From: CAIVPM01 sp964615145
GTDB lineage: Bacteria; Bacteroidota; Bacteroidia; Chitinophagales; Chitinophagaceae
Assembly (NCBI GenBank): GCA_964615145.1
Contig: CAZTOP010000004.1
Coordinates: 37,751-101,750 of the forward strand
Direction of reading: 5' to 3'
DNA: 64,000 nt
Shown here: positions 34,680 to 43,410 of the stretch, piece by piece
Layout: every line of letters starts with the position of its first letter
Numbering within the stretch: the first letter of the stretch is position 1
The notes under the pieces: generated by a model
The model's database searches: none
What the model saw: the letters and a program-made list of their open reading frames with translations, nothing else
What the model was told of the DNA's origin: nothing
Translations under genes and position numbers: made by a program

Positions 34680-36266
34680 ATGATGCAAAGAAAACGTTCA
34701 CAAAATTTTATGCCCGTAATATTTGCTGCAATCTTTTTAGTTGGTTTAGCAGTGGGTTATGGCTTAAGTAGCAGAATTGGAGGAGGCAGTTTTTGGGGTG
34801 GTAGTAAAAACTCTTCACTACAGGAAATCTCCAATCTTGTTAAAGCCAAATATGTTGATGAAATTGGCATTGATAGCATTAATGCTTTTGCTATTGATGA
34901 AATGTTATCTCATTTAGACCCTCACTCGGTTTATATTCCTCCAATTGAATTAGCAAGAGTTAATGACCAAATGGAAGGACATTTTACAGGTGTTGGTATT
35001 TTGTATGAAATGATGGATGATACCCTAAATATTATGCGACTTATAAAAGATGGTCCTGCCGAAAAAGCTGGAATTATGATTGGCGATAAATTGCTTAAAA
35101 TAAACGACAGCATTAATATTGTAGGCAAAAAAATTACAGATGAAACTTTAAGAAATCACATTAAAGGCATTGAAGGTTCAATGGTAAAATTTACTTTACT
35201 AAGAGATGGAAAAGAAAAAAATGTATCAGTACAAAGAGCACAAATTCCTATTCCTTCCATTGATGCTGCTTATAAAATAGATGATAAAACAGGCTATATA
35301 CGCATTAACAAATTTGCAGAGAGAACTTATGAAGAATTTATGCAAAATATGGAAGCTTTGCAAAAGCAAAAAATAGAAAACCTAGTTTTAGATTTAAGAG
35401 GTAACGGTGGAGGCTATATGCACGCAGCAACTGCTATTGCTGATGAATTTTTAGATGGAGATAAATTAATTGTTTATACGCAAGGAAACAAGTCTGAGAA
35501 AAATGAATTTAGATGCAAGAAAGAAGGTTTATTCGAAAAAGGTAAACTCATTGTTTTAATAGACGAAACATCGGCATCTGCAAGTGAGGTTTTAGCTGGA
35601 GCTTTACAAGATTGGGATAGAGCCACCATTGTTGGCAGAAGAAGTTTTGGCAAAGGTTTGGTACAACAACAATTTAATTTAAGCAATGGAGGTGCATTAA
35701 GATTAACAGTTGCCAGATACTACACACCATTAGGCAGAAATATTCAAAAGCCATACAACCAAGGCAAAAATAAATATATGCACGAATTGGAAGATAGAAT
35801 ACACACCATTGCAAAGGCTGATTCGAATATACAAAAGGGAATTAGCTACAAAACTCCAAATGGACACATTGTTTATGGAGGTGGTGGTATAACGCCTGAT
35901 TATATTATTAACTTTGACACTACAATCTTACAATCGATTTATGGTAAACTTTATTATAAGGATATACTTGAAAAATTTGTTTATAAATATTACACCACCA
36001 ACAAAGCTGCTATTGCGAACTATAGAACAGCTACAGATATTAAAAACAAGTTTGAATTAAACAATACAGATTGGATTTTATTACAAAACCTAGCTACTAA
36101 AGACAGTATAGATTTAAGCAATATAAACCCTATGAATAAACAATTAATTAATGACAAAATAAAAGCTATAGCTGCTAGACAATTTATAAGTAATAATGCT
36201 TATTTTGAAATTAATAATACTACAGATAGTACCGTAATAAAAGCATTGGAGATATTAAAAAAGTAA
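34680..36266 (+). CDS. S41 C-terminal processing peptidase
   Basis: A 528-residue CtpA-type serine protease anchored by an N-terminal hydrophobic segment (VIFAAIFLVGLAVGYGLSS). A PDZ domain sits at about 85-175 (GHFTGVGILYEM and AEKAGIMIGDKLLKIN), and the S41 catalytic domain at about 190-380 has ETSASASEVLAGALQDW with the nucleophile Ser and RRSFGKGLVQ with the catalytic Lys. The last 130 residues are a helical extension common in Bacteroidota homologues. It trims or degrades proteins in the periplasm. Two adjacent Met codons start the frame; either is possible. Divergent from gtrA with a 163-bp gap. Confidence 0.94.
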   Translation: MMQRKRSQNFMPVIFAAIFLVGLAVGYGLSSRIGGGSFWGGSKNSSLQEISNLVKAKYVDEIGIDSINAFAIDEMLSHLDPHSVYIPPIELARVNDQMEGHFTGVGILYEMMDDTLNIMRLIKDGPAEKAGIMIGDKLLKINDSINIVGKKITDETLRNHIKGIEGSMVKFTLLRDGKEKNVSVQRAQIPIPSIDAAYKIDDKTGYIRINKFAERTYEEFMQNMEALQKQKIENLVLDLRGNGGGYMHAATAIADEFLDGDKLIVYTQGNKSEKNEFRCKKEGLFEKGKLIVLIDETSASASEVLAGALQDWDRATIVGRRSFGKGLVQQQFNLSNGGALRLTVARYYTPLGRNIQKPYNQGKNKYMHELEDRIHTIAKADSNIQKGISYKTPNGHIVYGGGGITPDYIINFDTTILQSIYGKLYYKDILEKFVYKYYTTNKAAIANYRTATDIKNKFELNNTDWILLQNLATKDSIDLSNINPMNKQLINDKIKAIAARQFISNNAYFEINNTTDSTVIKALEILKK

Positions 36267-36397
36267 TACAACTTAAAATATTAAAAAAAATATAGTTAAA
36301 TGTTTTATTCTATAAAGCTGCTTTATTGCTTTTATATTCACAATTATATATTTTCACTAACCAAATTACAAAACTTATAAAATAAATAATTGCAATT

Positions 36398-37051
36398 ATG
36401 ATTTCTGTCACAACTTTAATTATAGCCATTAATTGTATTGCCTCTTTTGTAGGTTTTTCCAATCAAAAATTCGTTGATGATTTAATATTCTATCCACCTG
36501 CTATAACAAATAGAAATCAATGGTACAGGTTTATTACATGTGGTTTTATACACGCTGATATTACCCATTTAGCATTTAATATGTACTCGTTTTATATGTT
36601 TGGCCAAGCTATTGAAAATGCTTGTACTTCAATTTATGGTACATCTGGGAAACTAATGTATTTGCTTATGTATGTTTCTGCTTTGTTTTTTTGCTTAGCA
36701 CCTACGTACATAAAAAATAAAAATAATTATCATTATAAAAGTTTAGGAGCTTCAGGTGCTGTTTCTGCTATTGTTTTTGCTTTTATTTTTCTTGATCCTT
36801 TGCAAGGAATTGGATTAATTTTTATTCGTGGATTGTATTTGCCAGCTTTTCTTTTTGGTGTAATTTACTTAGCAGTTTCAGCATATTTAGCCAAAAGAGG
36901 TAGTAGTAATATTAATCATTCTGCTCACTTTTGGGGAGCAGTTTATGGCATTGTGTTTTTAGTGGTTACTTGCTTTGTTTTTACAGATTTTAATCCTTTA
37001 AGCAATTTTATTCAAGATGTTCAAAACTATATTAAACACTTAGCTTCATAA
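36398..37051 (+). CDS. Rhomboid family intramembrane serine protease
   Basis: A 217-residue membrane protease with six predicted helices. The catalytic Ser lies in GASGAVSAIVF and the catalytic His in NHSAHFWGAVYG, the rhomboid pair; the HxxxN motif of helix 2 appears as HLAFNMYSF (within THLAFN). It cleaves single-pass membrane proteins in the bilayer; the substrate is unknown. The last 20 bp overlap the end of tilS in convergent orientation. Confidence 0.95.
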   Translation: MISVTTLIIAINCIASFVGFSNQKFVDDLIFYPPAITNRNQWYRFITCGFIHADITHLAFNMYSFYMFGQAIENACTSIYGTSGKLMYLLMYVSALFFCLAPTYIKNKNNYHYKSLGASGAVSAIVFAFIFLDPLQGIGLIFIRGLYLPAFLFGVIYLAVSAYLAKRGSSNINHSAHFWGAVYGIVFLVVTCFVFTDFNPLSNFIQDVQNYIKHLAS

Positions 37052-38375
37052 TTTCATTTGTATTTTCTGTTACTTTAAAACGATTATCAATTCTATATCC
37101 CACAATCCAAACTATTTTTTTGTTAGATTCAATAATCCAAACATTTTCTTTTTGTGTCAAGGATAATTTTTGATTGATAAAAAATTTGCTCAACTTCTGT
37201 TTTTTTGTCATTCCCAATGGATAAAAATAATCTCCTTGTTTCCACTTACGAAGTATTAAAGGAAATTCAAGATTCTTTGTATCTAATGTAGCTATATTGT
37301 TTGATGATTGAAGTTGATTATTTGTAGTTGAATAATATTCAATTGTTAAAGAGCCTTCAGAAAAATTAATTTTTTTATCGTTTTTTTCAATTACATAAAC
37401 TAAAGATTCTGCTTCTTTTAAAGGAGTAATAACAAGCCAGTTCCTATTATGAATAATTCGGTGTGTTGAAGATTTTACATAGCTCCCATTATTTGAATCA
37501 AGTAGCTTTATTACTTCATTTACTTGTACAGCATTAAAATTATAATCCTTTACCAACTCCCAAATAATACTATGAAGAGCCTTTACTTTTTTAAGTTTTA
37601 GAATTGGAATATGTACCTCCTCCCCTTTTTTTTCAATTAATGATTCTTTGTATTTTTCTATAGTTTCATTATATAATAATTCAACTTCACTTAATCGATG
37701 AATATTCTTTAATAGGTTTTCTTCAGCCATTGGAAAGTGTTGTTGTGCCAATGGAATTATCTGATTTCTAAAATGATTTCTTGTGTATTTATTTGTTGTA
37801 TTAGATGAGTCTTCAACAAAACTCAAACTATTTTCTGTTGCATATTTCAATAATGCATCTTTCTTAAATGTCAATAATGGTCGAACAATTTTTCTGTCTT
37901 TATCAAATGTACTCATTCCCGTTAAACCCTGAATGCCAGTACCACGAAAAAAATTAATTAAAACCGTTTCAATATTATCATTTTGATGATGAGCAGTTAC
38001 AAGAAAAGTTTGAAGTTTAGAGTTTGAGGTTTGAAGTTCTTTAAACCAGCTATATCTTAAATTTCTTGCTGCAACTTGAATTGAAACTTTATTTTTATCT
38101 GCATACATTTTGGTATTAAAATGTTTTACAAATATTTCTTTGCAATATTTTGCTGCCACGGATTTCACAAAATTTTCATCACGTTCACTCTCCTCTTCTC
38201 TTAATTTAAAATTGCAATGTGCAATTACAAATTCAAGATTAGATTTTGCAAATAAATCAACCATTACAACACTATCTACGCCCCCACTTACTGCAAGAAT
38301 AAATTTGTTATTTGCCGGAAAAAAAATTGAAAGTTGTTTTTGATAGTACTCCTGAAATTGTTGCAATAAATTCAT
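37032..38375 (-). CDS. tilS: tRNA(Ile)-lysidine synthase
   Basis: TilS attaches lysine to C34 of the CAU-anticodon tRNA-Ile so that it reads AUA. The 447 residues start with the PP-loop ATPase: SGGVDS at 30-35, then AHCNFKLREEESERDE and TAHHQNDNIETVL, all classical. The C-terminal domain has QGDYFYPLGMTKKQKLSKFF. A short repetitive segment (ELQTSNSKLQT, from 38006-38039) sits in the PP-loop domain just before TAHHQ and looks like an in-frame insertion; TTNNQLQSSNN in the C-terminal half is similar in flavour. LuxC-like gene 65 bp upstream on the same strand. Confidence 0.95.
   Translation of the reverse strand: MNLLQQFQEYYQKQLSIFFPANNKFILAVSGGVDSVVMVDLFAKSNLEFVIAHCNFKLREEESERDENFVKSVAAKYCKEIFVKHFNTKMYADKNKVSIQVAARNLRYSWFKELQTSNSKLQTFLVTAHHQNDNIETVLINFFRGTGIQGLTGMSTFDKDRKIVRPLLTFKKDALLKYATENSLSFVEDSSNTTNKYTRNHFRNQIIPLAQQHFPMAEENLLKNIHRLSEVELLYNETIEKYKESLIEKKGEEVHIPILKLKKVKALHSIIWELVKDYNFNAVQVNEVIKLLDSNNGSYVKSSTHRIIHNRNWLVITPLKEAESLVYVIEKNDKKINFSEGSLTIEYYSTTNNQLQSSNNIATLDTKNLEFPLILRKWKQGDYFYPLGMTKKQKLSKFFINQKLSLTQKENVWIIESNKKIVWIVGYRIDNRFKVTENTNEIMKLSV
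38006..38039 (-). repeat. Short word-like repeat inside tilS
   Basis: On the plus strand a run of related words (AAGTTTGAAG, TTTAGAG, TTTGAGG, TTTGAAG) encodes ELQTSNSKLQT on the minus strand. Similar word-like stretches occur in the LuxE-like, CrtA-like and hutI genes. Confidence 0.6.
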
Positions 38376-38440
38376 TTATTTTGTTTGTAGCCACAACGGC
38401 TGTAATAAAAATAATATCGTGCCTTCGGTTATTGTAAATG

Positions 38441-39436
38441 TTACATTTCACATAAAAATTTCATAGTATCTATGCCATCAGCATAGTCATTCAAACTTGG
38501 TTCTTGTGCTTTACCAAAAGGGGTAAAACCTTTGCCCACTATACATTGTATATCAGTATTATTTCCTAATTTAAGTTTTAACTCATCTATATTGGAATAA
38601 AATGTGTAGTGCACTTGGCTAATTGCTGAAAAAATAGATTCATTCTCTGCAAGAATCACACTTCCACTAGTCATATAAAACTTACTATTCATCATCAACA
38701 ATGCCAATTGATAGTCGTAATTATGTTTATACTTGTGAAAATCCAAGAAGTGTTCGTAGGGTTTTAGTGCTGTTAGTAAAGGAATAAAATCGTATTCATT
38801 AGGTACAAACAAATGTGTAACATTCCTACAACCTTGCCCAAAATATAACTGTATATCTTTTGCCAAAAGTTCAAGCTCTTCGTCAGTTTCATCTCCTGCT
38901 AAAACTGCAACTGATGTCCTGTTTCTACGAATAATATTTGGGTATTTTGAAAAATAAAATTCAAAATATCTGCTGCTGTTATTACTTCCAGTGGCAATAT
39001 AGGCGTCACATCCTTTTAAAGTTTGTGCAAAATTAATTTCAGCTTCTAAATCAGCGTTCCACTGTTTTAATTTCATCACAATATGTTTTATTAATACTTC
39101 ATCTTTTGATGAGGGTTTAATGAGTAACTTGTGCCCACTTAAAAAACAACATAAAAAATCGTGAAATCCCACTAGGGGAATATTTCCAGCCATTACCAGT
39201 CCAATTGTTTTGTTTGACTCTGCTTGTTTGATATGATATTGTTGCAACCATTCTCTAAGCTTAATTTCATTTAAAAAAATTGAAACAATATTTTTCACTG
39301 CTAATTCAATAAACTCATTATTAAACCAAGGATTTGCTCTAATGGCATCTTGCTTTATAGATTGCCATTCTTCATTATTGTTTTCGATGTATTTTTTTAG
39401 TGCAGCTAAAGTTTCTATTTTTTGTTCAATGTTCAT
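38441..39436 (-). CDS. LuxC-like acyl-CoA reductase
   Basis: A 331-residue aldehyde-dehydrogenase-fold enzyme of the LuxC/acyl-CoA reductase family, which reduces acyl thioesters to aldehydes with NADPH. Seen: IGLVMAGNIPLVGFHDFLC, the nucleotide-side GHKLLIKPSSKDE, IATGSNNSSRYFE, RRNRTSVAVL and the catalytic Cys in YFGQGCRNVTHLF. It is about 150 residues shorter than Vibrio LuxC. Divergent from a two-cluster ferredoxin (58-bp gap), a pairing that I recall as common in Bacteroidota. A LuxE-like gene occurs 10 kb away; no luciferase is seen. Confidence 0.9.
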   Translation of the reverse strand: MNIEQKIETLAALKKYIENNNEEWQSIKQDAIRANPWFNNEFIELAVKNIVSIFLNEIKLREWLQQYHIKQAESNKTIGLVMAGNIPLVGFHDFLCCFLSGHKLLIKPSSKDEVLIKHIVMKLKQWNADLEAEINFAQTLKGCDAYIATGSNNSSRYFEFYFSKYPNIIRRNRTSVAVLAGDETDEELELLAKDIQLYFGQGCRNVTHLFVPNEYDFIPLLTALKPYEHFLDFHKYKHNYDYQLALLMMNSKFYMTSGSVILAENESIFSAISQVHYTFYSNIDELKLKLGNNTDIQCIVGKGFTPFGKAQEPSLNDYADGIDTMKFLCEM

Positions 39437-39494
39437 TTAATTATTTCTTTACTTTTATGGCGTCAATTTACAAACTAAAAACAAAAATACTCTT

Positions 39495-39842
39495 ATGGCT
39501 ATTAAAATTACTGATGAATGTATAAACTGTGGTGCTTGCGAACCTGAATGTCCTAACAACGCAATTTATGAAGGAGGTGTTGAATGGGCTATTTCAGATG
39601 GAACTTCTGTAAAAGGAAGTTTTGTTTTAATGGATGGAACAATAGTGGATGCTGATGCGAAAAATGCTCCTGTTGCTACAGATACATATTTTATCTCGCC
39701 TAGTAAATGTACAGAGTGTCAAGGTTTTCACGAAGAGCCTCAATGTGCAAGTGTTTGCCCTGTTGACTGTTGTGTTCCTGATGAAATGTATGTTGAAACA
39801 GTTGAAGCATTATTAGAGAAAAAAGACAAACTACATTTATAA
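39495..39842 (+). CDS. Dicluster 4Fe-4S ferredoxin
   Basis: A 115-residue soluble electron carrier with two [4Fe-4S] clusters. Cluster ligands: CxxCxxCxxxC at Cys9, 12, 15 and 19 (ECINCGACEPECP) and a second set in KCTECQGFHEEPQCASVCP, the spacing of YfhL/FdxA-like ferredoxins with an extended loop in the second site. The middle 40 residues form an insertion between the clusters. Redox partner unknown; it is divergent from the acyl-CoA reductase and followed by an intrinsic terminator. Confidence 0.95.
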   Translation: MAIKITDECINCGACEPECPNNAIYEGGVEWAISDGTSVKGSFVLMDGTIVDADAKNAPVATDTYFISPSKCTECQGFHEEPQCASVCPVDCCVPDEMYVETVEALLEKKDKLHL

Positions 39843-39856
39843 TCATTAACTTTTAT

Positions 39857-39894
39857 AAAAAATGAGGCTTTCTTTTGTTAGAGCCTCATTTTTT
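39857..39894 (+). terminator. Intrinsic terminator after the ferredoxin gene
   Basis: AAAAAATGAGGCT pairs with AGCCTCATTTTTT in a 13-bp stem, 12-nt loop, ending in a T-tract. It also lies close to the 3' end of the convergent YkgJ gene. Confidence 0.88.
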
Positions 39895-39919
39895 TAATTA
39901 TTAATAAATATCTCCTAAA

Positions 39920-40393
39920 CTATTGCAATTTTTCTAATACGTAAAAAACCGCTGGACAAAAAGTAGAATTCATTTGTGTAATTGCAGGACGTTTGATTAA
40001 AATATCTTCATCAGTATATGGAAACCTTTTACAATCTGATGGACGATTTTCATAAATGCTACAAAAATTGTTTGTACCCAAAAAAGGACAAGGAGCCGAT
40101 TTTGCAACATAATCCCCATCATTATCTAAGTTTAAATATTTGTCAATAAATACACTTTCTCGCAGTTTTAAAAGCTTACTAATACGTTTAATATCAGTGG
40201 TTTTAAAACGTGGAGAATAATTTTTACAACAAGCAGCACAATCAAGACAGTTAATTTTACTAAAAGCTTCTTTGTGCAATTGTGGCAACTGCTTTAAAAC
40301 TTTGTTTTTATTAGGATTTTTTAGAAAATGCTTGTATTGCTTTTGATGTGCAGCACTTTGCATTTGCCAGTTTTCGAGATCTATTGTTGTCAT
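39920..40393 (-). CDS. YkgJ family cysteine-cluster protein
   Basis: A 157-residue protein with the YkgJ (CxCxxCxxC-type) cysteine arrangement: NCLDCAACCKNY at about 50-61, then APCPFLG, NFCSIYENRPSDCKRFPY and a final TFCPAVF. Such proteins are taken to bind zinc or an iron-sulfur cluster; the activity is not established. Starts 26 bp downstream of the ATP-grasp-like gene on the same strand, so the two are probably one transcript. Confidence 0.9.
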   Translation of the reverse strand: MTTIDLENWQMQSAAHQKQYKHFLKNPNKNKVLKQLPQLHKEAFSKINCLDCAACCKNYSPRFKTTDIKRISKLLKLRESVFIDKYLNLDNDGDYVAKSAPCPFLGTNNFCSIYENRPSDCKRFPYTDEDILIKRPAITQMNSTFCPAVFYVLEKLQ

Positions 40394-40419
40394 TATTACA
40401 AAGTAAGTATTAGGTAAAA

Positions 40420-41619
40420 CTATCTCTCAAAATATGCTAAACTTCCACCGACCCACTCTTTATCAAAATTATATCTAACACCAATCATTTTGCCTTTACT
40501 TAATCTGGCTAAATTATTTGTTGGTATTGGCCTCGCTGCACCATTTTTCCAGAAATAAAATATTCTGATTTCGGCTTTTGCTGGTACGTCGGGCGTAATA
40601 ATTACATCAGCATATTTTACCTTTTTTTGCAAAATCCAATTTTCAGGATCTTTGACGCCATTTATATCGTCAATGGTTACATCAATTACTACACCTTGAC
40701 CAGAAAATGAAAACAATGGCTTTAACACATAATTTTCCAAATCGGTTGGTATTTCTTTTAATTCATTTAAAAAATAAGTTTTAGGTACAAATGGATGATT
40801 TAAAAATGGCAATGTGTACTTACTAATTCTATAAAACCAGTTAGGATGAGGCGTCCATTCTACATTTAAATCCTCTAATAAAATTTTACCTTTTTCTTGC
40901 ACTTCGGCAGATTGTTGTTGCAAATCATCGAAAATAATTCTATTGTATATCCTTTTTACTTGGGTTTTAACTCCATTGTTTAAATAAAATAAATTCTTCT
41001 CTTCTTTAATTAATTCTGTTAAACAAACAGGCTTGATGCCTATCAATTCTTCGGTACAATAAAAGTCAATCCTGGTTTTTTGTTCATGAGGAAAAACTTC
41101 TAATAATATTACATTTTCGGGTTGATGCTTTCCAAGAATTATTTCTTTTAGCATTGAACTGTAAGTTCCTTTATTTAATCCACTTAAAAAAACTGAATAA
41201 TTTTCCGGAATATCAAAGTATTCTCTAGTAACGGTATCATGAAAGATTTGATATGCAAACAAAGTAGGAAATCCTTGCATTTCTATTAATTGAGGCTCAA
41301 GTTCACCGTTTTCATTTTCACAAACACCGAAATCAAATGCAATAAAATCGCTATAATTTTTATCGTTAGGCACTTTTACATTATCTGGAATCGCCTTTTC
41401 AGATTTTTCCAAAAAATTGGGTTGCAAAATCACATCAACAATACTTTCACAAGCTTCCAATATTTTATTAGTAAACTTTTTATCGATAAAAATTGGAGTT
41501 TCGGCTACTCTAAAAGCCAAAGCATCTTTTGGGTAAGTATTGTGTAATTTGTGTAAATATTTATCATAAACTTCCTTAGTAAACTTTTCATTAAAATTTT
41601 TTCGAATTGATGGAACCAT
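40420..41619 (-). CDS. ATP-grasp-like protein of unknown function
   Basis: A 399-residue soluble protein that I do not recognise with certainty. The C-terminal half reads like an ATP-grasp ligase: ENYVLKPLFSFSGQGVVIDV resembles the Lys and glycine-rich loop of the ATP-binding subdomain, ENWILQKKVKYADVI the hinge, and AEIRIFYFWKNG with NNLARLSKG the metal-site end. The N-terminal half has IEMQGFPTLFAYQIF, near where glutathionylspermidine-synthase-like or circularly permuted ATP-grasp proteins carry a conserved acid. It would join a carboxylate to an amine or similar, substrate unknown. Operon partner: YkgJ. The divergent gap to gap is about 190 bp. Confidence 0.6.
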   Translation of the reverse strand: MVPSIRKNFNEKFTKEVYDKYLHKLHNTYPKDALAFRVAETPIFIDKKFTNKILEACESIVDVILQPNFLEKSEKAIPDNVKVPNDKNYSDFIAFDFGVCENENGELEPQLIEMQGFPTLFAYQIFHDTVTREYFDIPENYSVFLSGLNKGTYSSMLKEIILGKHQPENVILLEVFPHEQKTRIDFYCTEELIGIKPVCLTELIKEEKNLFYLNNGVKTQVKRIYNRIIFDDLQQQSAEVQEKGKILLEDLNVEWTPHPNWFYRISKYTLPFLNHPFVPKTYFLNELKEIPTDLENYVLKPLFSFSGQGVVIDVTIDDINGVKDPENWILQKKVKYADVIITPDVPAKAEIRIFYFWKNGAARPIPTNNLARLSKGKMIGVRYNFDKEWVGGSLAYFER

Positions 41620-41755
41620 AACTAAAAATTTATTGTAGTAAAAATAGGTGAATGAATTAAAATAAAATTATTCTGTTTTAAAAACAACTATTACTGATAT
41701 AAATGTTAATCTGAAATATGATGAATAGCTCATTAAATCAATACCAAAAAAATCC

Positions 41756-41788
41756 TTGCAATCGAATCCGCTCAATTCACTAATTTTG
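41756..41788 (+). promoter_or_regulatory. Candidate promoter of the GAPDH gene
   Basis: TTG (41756-41758), 22-nt spacer, then TAATTTTG (41781-41788), a perfect -7 box. It lies inside the upstream extension of the open frame, which supports the start at 41807. Confidence 0.5.
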
Positions 41789-41806
41789 CAAACTAAATTT
41801 AAAAGT

Positions 41807-42817
41807 ATGAATAATGTAAAAGTAGCCATTAACGGTTTTGGTAGAATTGGACGTTTGGTTTATCGTCAAATTTATAATATGCAAGGCATTGAGGTTGTTG
41901 CTATCAATGATTTAACTAGCCCTGCCGTTCTTGCACATTTATTAAAGTATGATAGTGCTCAAGGCAGATTTAATGAAACTGTAACTTCAACAGAAAATTC
42001 GATTGTAGTTAATGGACACGAAGTAAAAATATATGCTCAAAAAGATCCTGCTCAGATTCCTTGGGGTAACCATGGTGTGGATGTTGTTATTGAGAGTACA
42101 GGATTTTTTACTGACGCAGAAAAAGCAAAAGCACACATCACTGCTGGTGCAAAAAGAGTAGTGATTTCTGCACCTGCAACCGGCGATTTAAAAACTGTTG
42201 TATTTAATGTTAATCACAGTGTTCTTGATGGTAGTGAAACCATTATCAGTTGTGCAAGTTGTACAACAAACTGCTTAGCTCCAATGGCAAAAGCATTGAA
42301 CGATAATTTTACAATATTGGCAGGTAGCATGACTACCATTCATGCTTATACAAATGACCAAAATACTTTAGATGCTCCACATCCAAAAGGAGATTTAAGA
42401 AGAGCAAGAGCAGCTGCTGCCAACATTGTTCCCAACAGCACAGGTGCTGCAAAAGCAATTGGTTTGGTTTTACCCGAATTAAAGGGAAAACTAGATGGCG
42501 GTGCTCAACGTGTTCCAACAATCACTGGCTCTGTTACTGAGTTAACTGCTATTCTTGCAAAGAAAACTTCTTTAGAAGAGGTGAATGCAGCAATGAAAGC
42601 AGCAAGTAACGAAAGCTTTGGTTATACAGAAGATGAAATAGTAAGTAGCGATATTATTGGAATTAGCTTTGGTTCTTTATTTGATGCAACACAAACAAAA
42701 GTTATTACAGTTGGTGACAACCAATTAGTAAAAGTTGTTAGCTGGTATGATAATGAAATGAGCTATGTAAGCCAATTAGTACGTACTGTACATTATTTTG
42801 CTGGGTTAATAAAATAA
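41807..42817 (+). CDS. gap: Type I glyceraldehyde-3-phosphate dehydrogenase
   Basis: Glycolytic enzyme that oxidises glyceraldehyde 3-phosphate to 1,3-bisphosphoglycerate with NAD and phosphate. The 336 residues are full length. Seen: Rossmann start INGFGRIGRLVYRQ, catalytic Cys152 in SCASCTTNCLAP, its His partner region TIHAYTNDQN, GAAKAIGLVLPEL, and the closing WYDNEMSYVSQLVR. I place the start at 41807 (MNNVKVAINGFG) because the 17 upstream codons overlap a promoter-like box. Monocistronic with a strong terminator. Confidence 0.98.
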   Translation: MNNVKVAINGFGRIGRLVYRQIYNMQGIEVVAINDLTSPAVLAHLLKYDSAQGRFNETVTSTENSIVVNGHEVKIYAQKDPAQIPWGNHGVDVVIESTGFFTDAEKAKAHITAGAKRVVISAPATGDLKTVVFNVNHSVLDGSETIISCASCTTNCLAPMAKALNDNFTILAGSMTTIHAYTNDQNTLDAPHPKGDLRRARAAAANIVPNSTGAAKAIGLVLPELKGKLDGGAQRVPTITGSVTELTAILAKKTSLEEVNAAMKAASNESFGYTEDEIVSSDIIGISFGSLFDATQTKVITVGDNQLVKVVSWYDNEMSYVSQLVRTVHYFAGLIK

Positions 42818-42832
42818 AAAATAGTTATTTTA

Positions 42833-42868
42833 AAAAAAGGGTTGTAATTAATATTACAGCCCTTTTTT
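42833..42868. terminator. Intrinsic terminator after gap, shared with the convergent gene
   Basis: A6-GGGTTGTAAT pairs with ATTACAGCCC-T6 in a 16-bp stem (one G-U pair) around the 4-nt loop TAAT. The A-tract on one side and T-tract on the other allow use from both directions; the last two bases overlap the stop of the convergent gene. Confidence 0.92.
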
Positions 42869-43325
42869 AAAATCTGCCATTTGATGCGATTGTTATTATA
42901 AAGAATAATATCATCAAAACATATATTGCCATAAAAATAATAGTCAATATTCCCCAAAATGTGCTGTAAGTTTTTAAATTTTTGAATGATTCTGATAGCA
43001 TTTCTTCATCGCTGCTTTCAATAGATTTAATACATTTGTTTGCAAACGATAATCGATAAAAATTTGGAATTAAAATGATGATTAAAATAATGGCATAAAA
43101 AACAAAAACGAATTGTAAGTAGCCAAAATCTCCGCTTCGATAACCACTCATTCTATCTAACCAAAAACTACTTCCAAAAAAGCAGAATAATATTCCAATA
43201 GATAAGCAAATAATATTGACCCAAGACAAAAATTTCTGCCATTTTGCTGTACTTCTTAAATAATCCTTTGCGGAATTATTTAACCCAAATCCAAAAATTG
43301 ATTCGTTAACTTGTAATTGTTCCAT
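42867..43325 (-). CDS. Small membrane protein (DUF5362-like)
   Basis: A 152-residue protein with four hydrophobic segments (about 33-52, 70-92, 122-140 with one interrupted near 60). The N-terminal soluble piece ends in LRSTAKWQKFLSWV and the cytosolic loop carries NKCIKSIESSDEEMLSESFKNL, a pattern I associate with DUF5362-type Bacteroidota proteins. Function unknown. Convergent with gap and divergent from the glycosyltransferase. Confidence 0.7.
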   Translation of the reverse strand: MEQLQVNESIFGFGLNNSAKDYLRSTAKWQKFLSWVNIICLSIGILFCFFGSSFWLDRMSGYRSGDFGYLQFVFVFYAIILIIILIPNFYRLSFANKCIKSIESSDEEMLSESFKNLKTYSTFWGILTIIFMAIYVLMILFFIITIASNGRF

Positions 43326-43398
43326 TGCTATTAGTTTTGTTGCTGCTAAACTATATAAAAATTTATTACAATACTTTTTTATATAATAGTACTACAAC

Positions 43399-43406
43399 TA
43401 AGTTTG
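43399..43406 (+). promoter_or_regulatory. -7 box directly before the glycosyltransferase start
   Basis: TAAGTTTG, a perfect TAnnTTTG, ends 4 nt before the ATG at 43411. No clear -33 TTTG is seen; the region at that distance is a T-tract. If used, transcription begins at or next to the start codon. Confidence 0.4.
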
Positions 43407-43410
43407 CAAT

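Noticed and set aside
42333..42521. Minus-strand frame inside the GAPDH gene
   Set aside because: Antisense shadow of a highly conserved gene.
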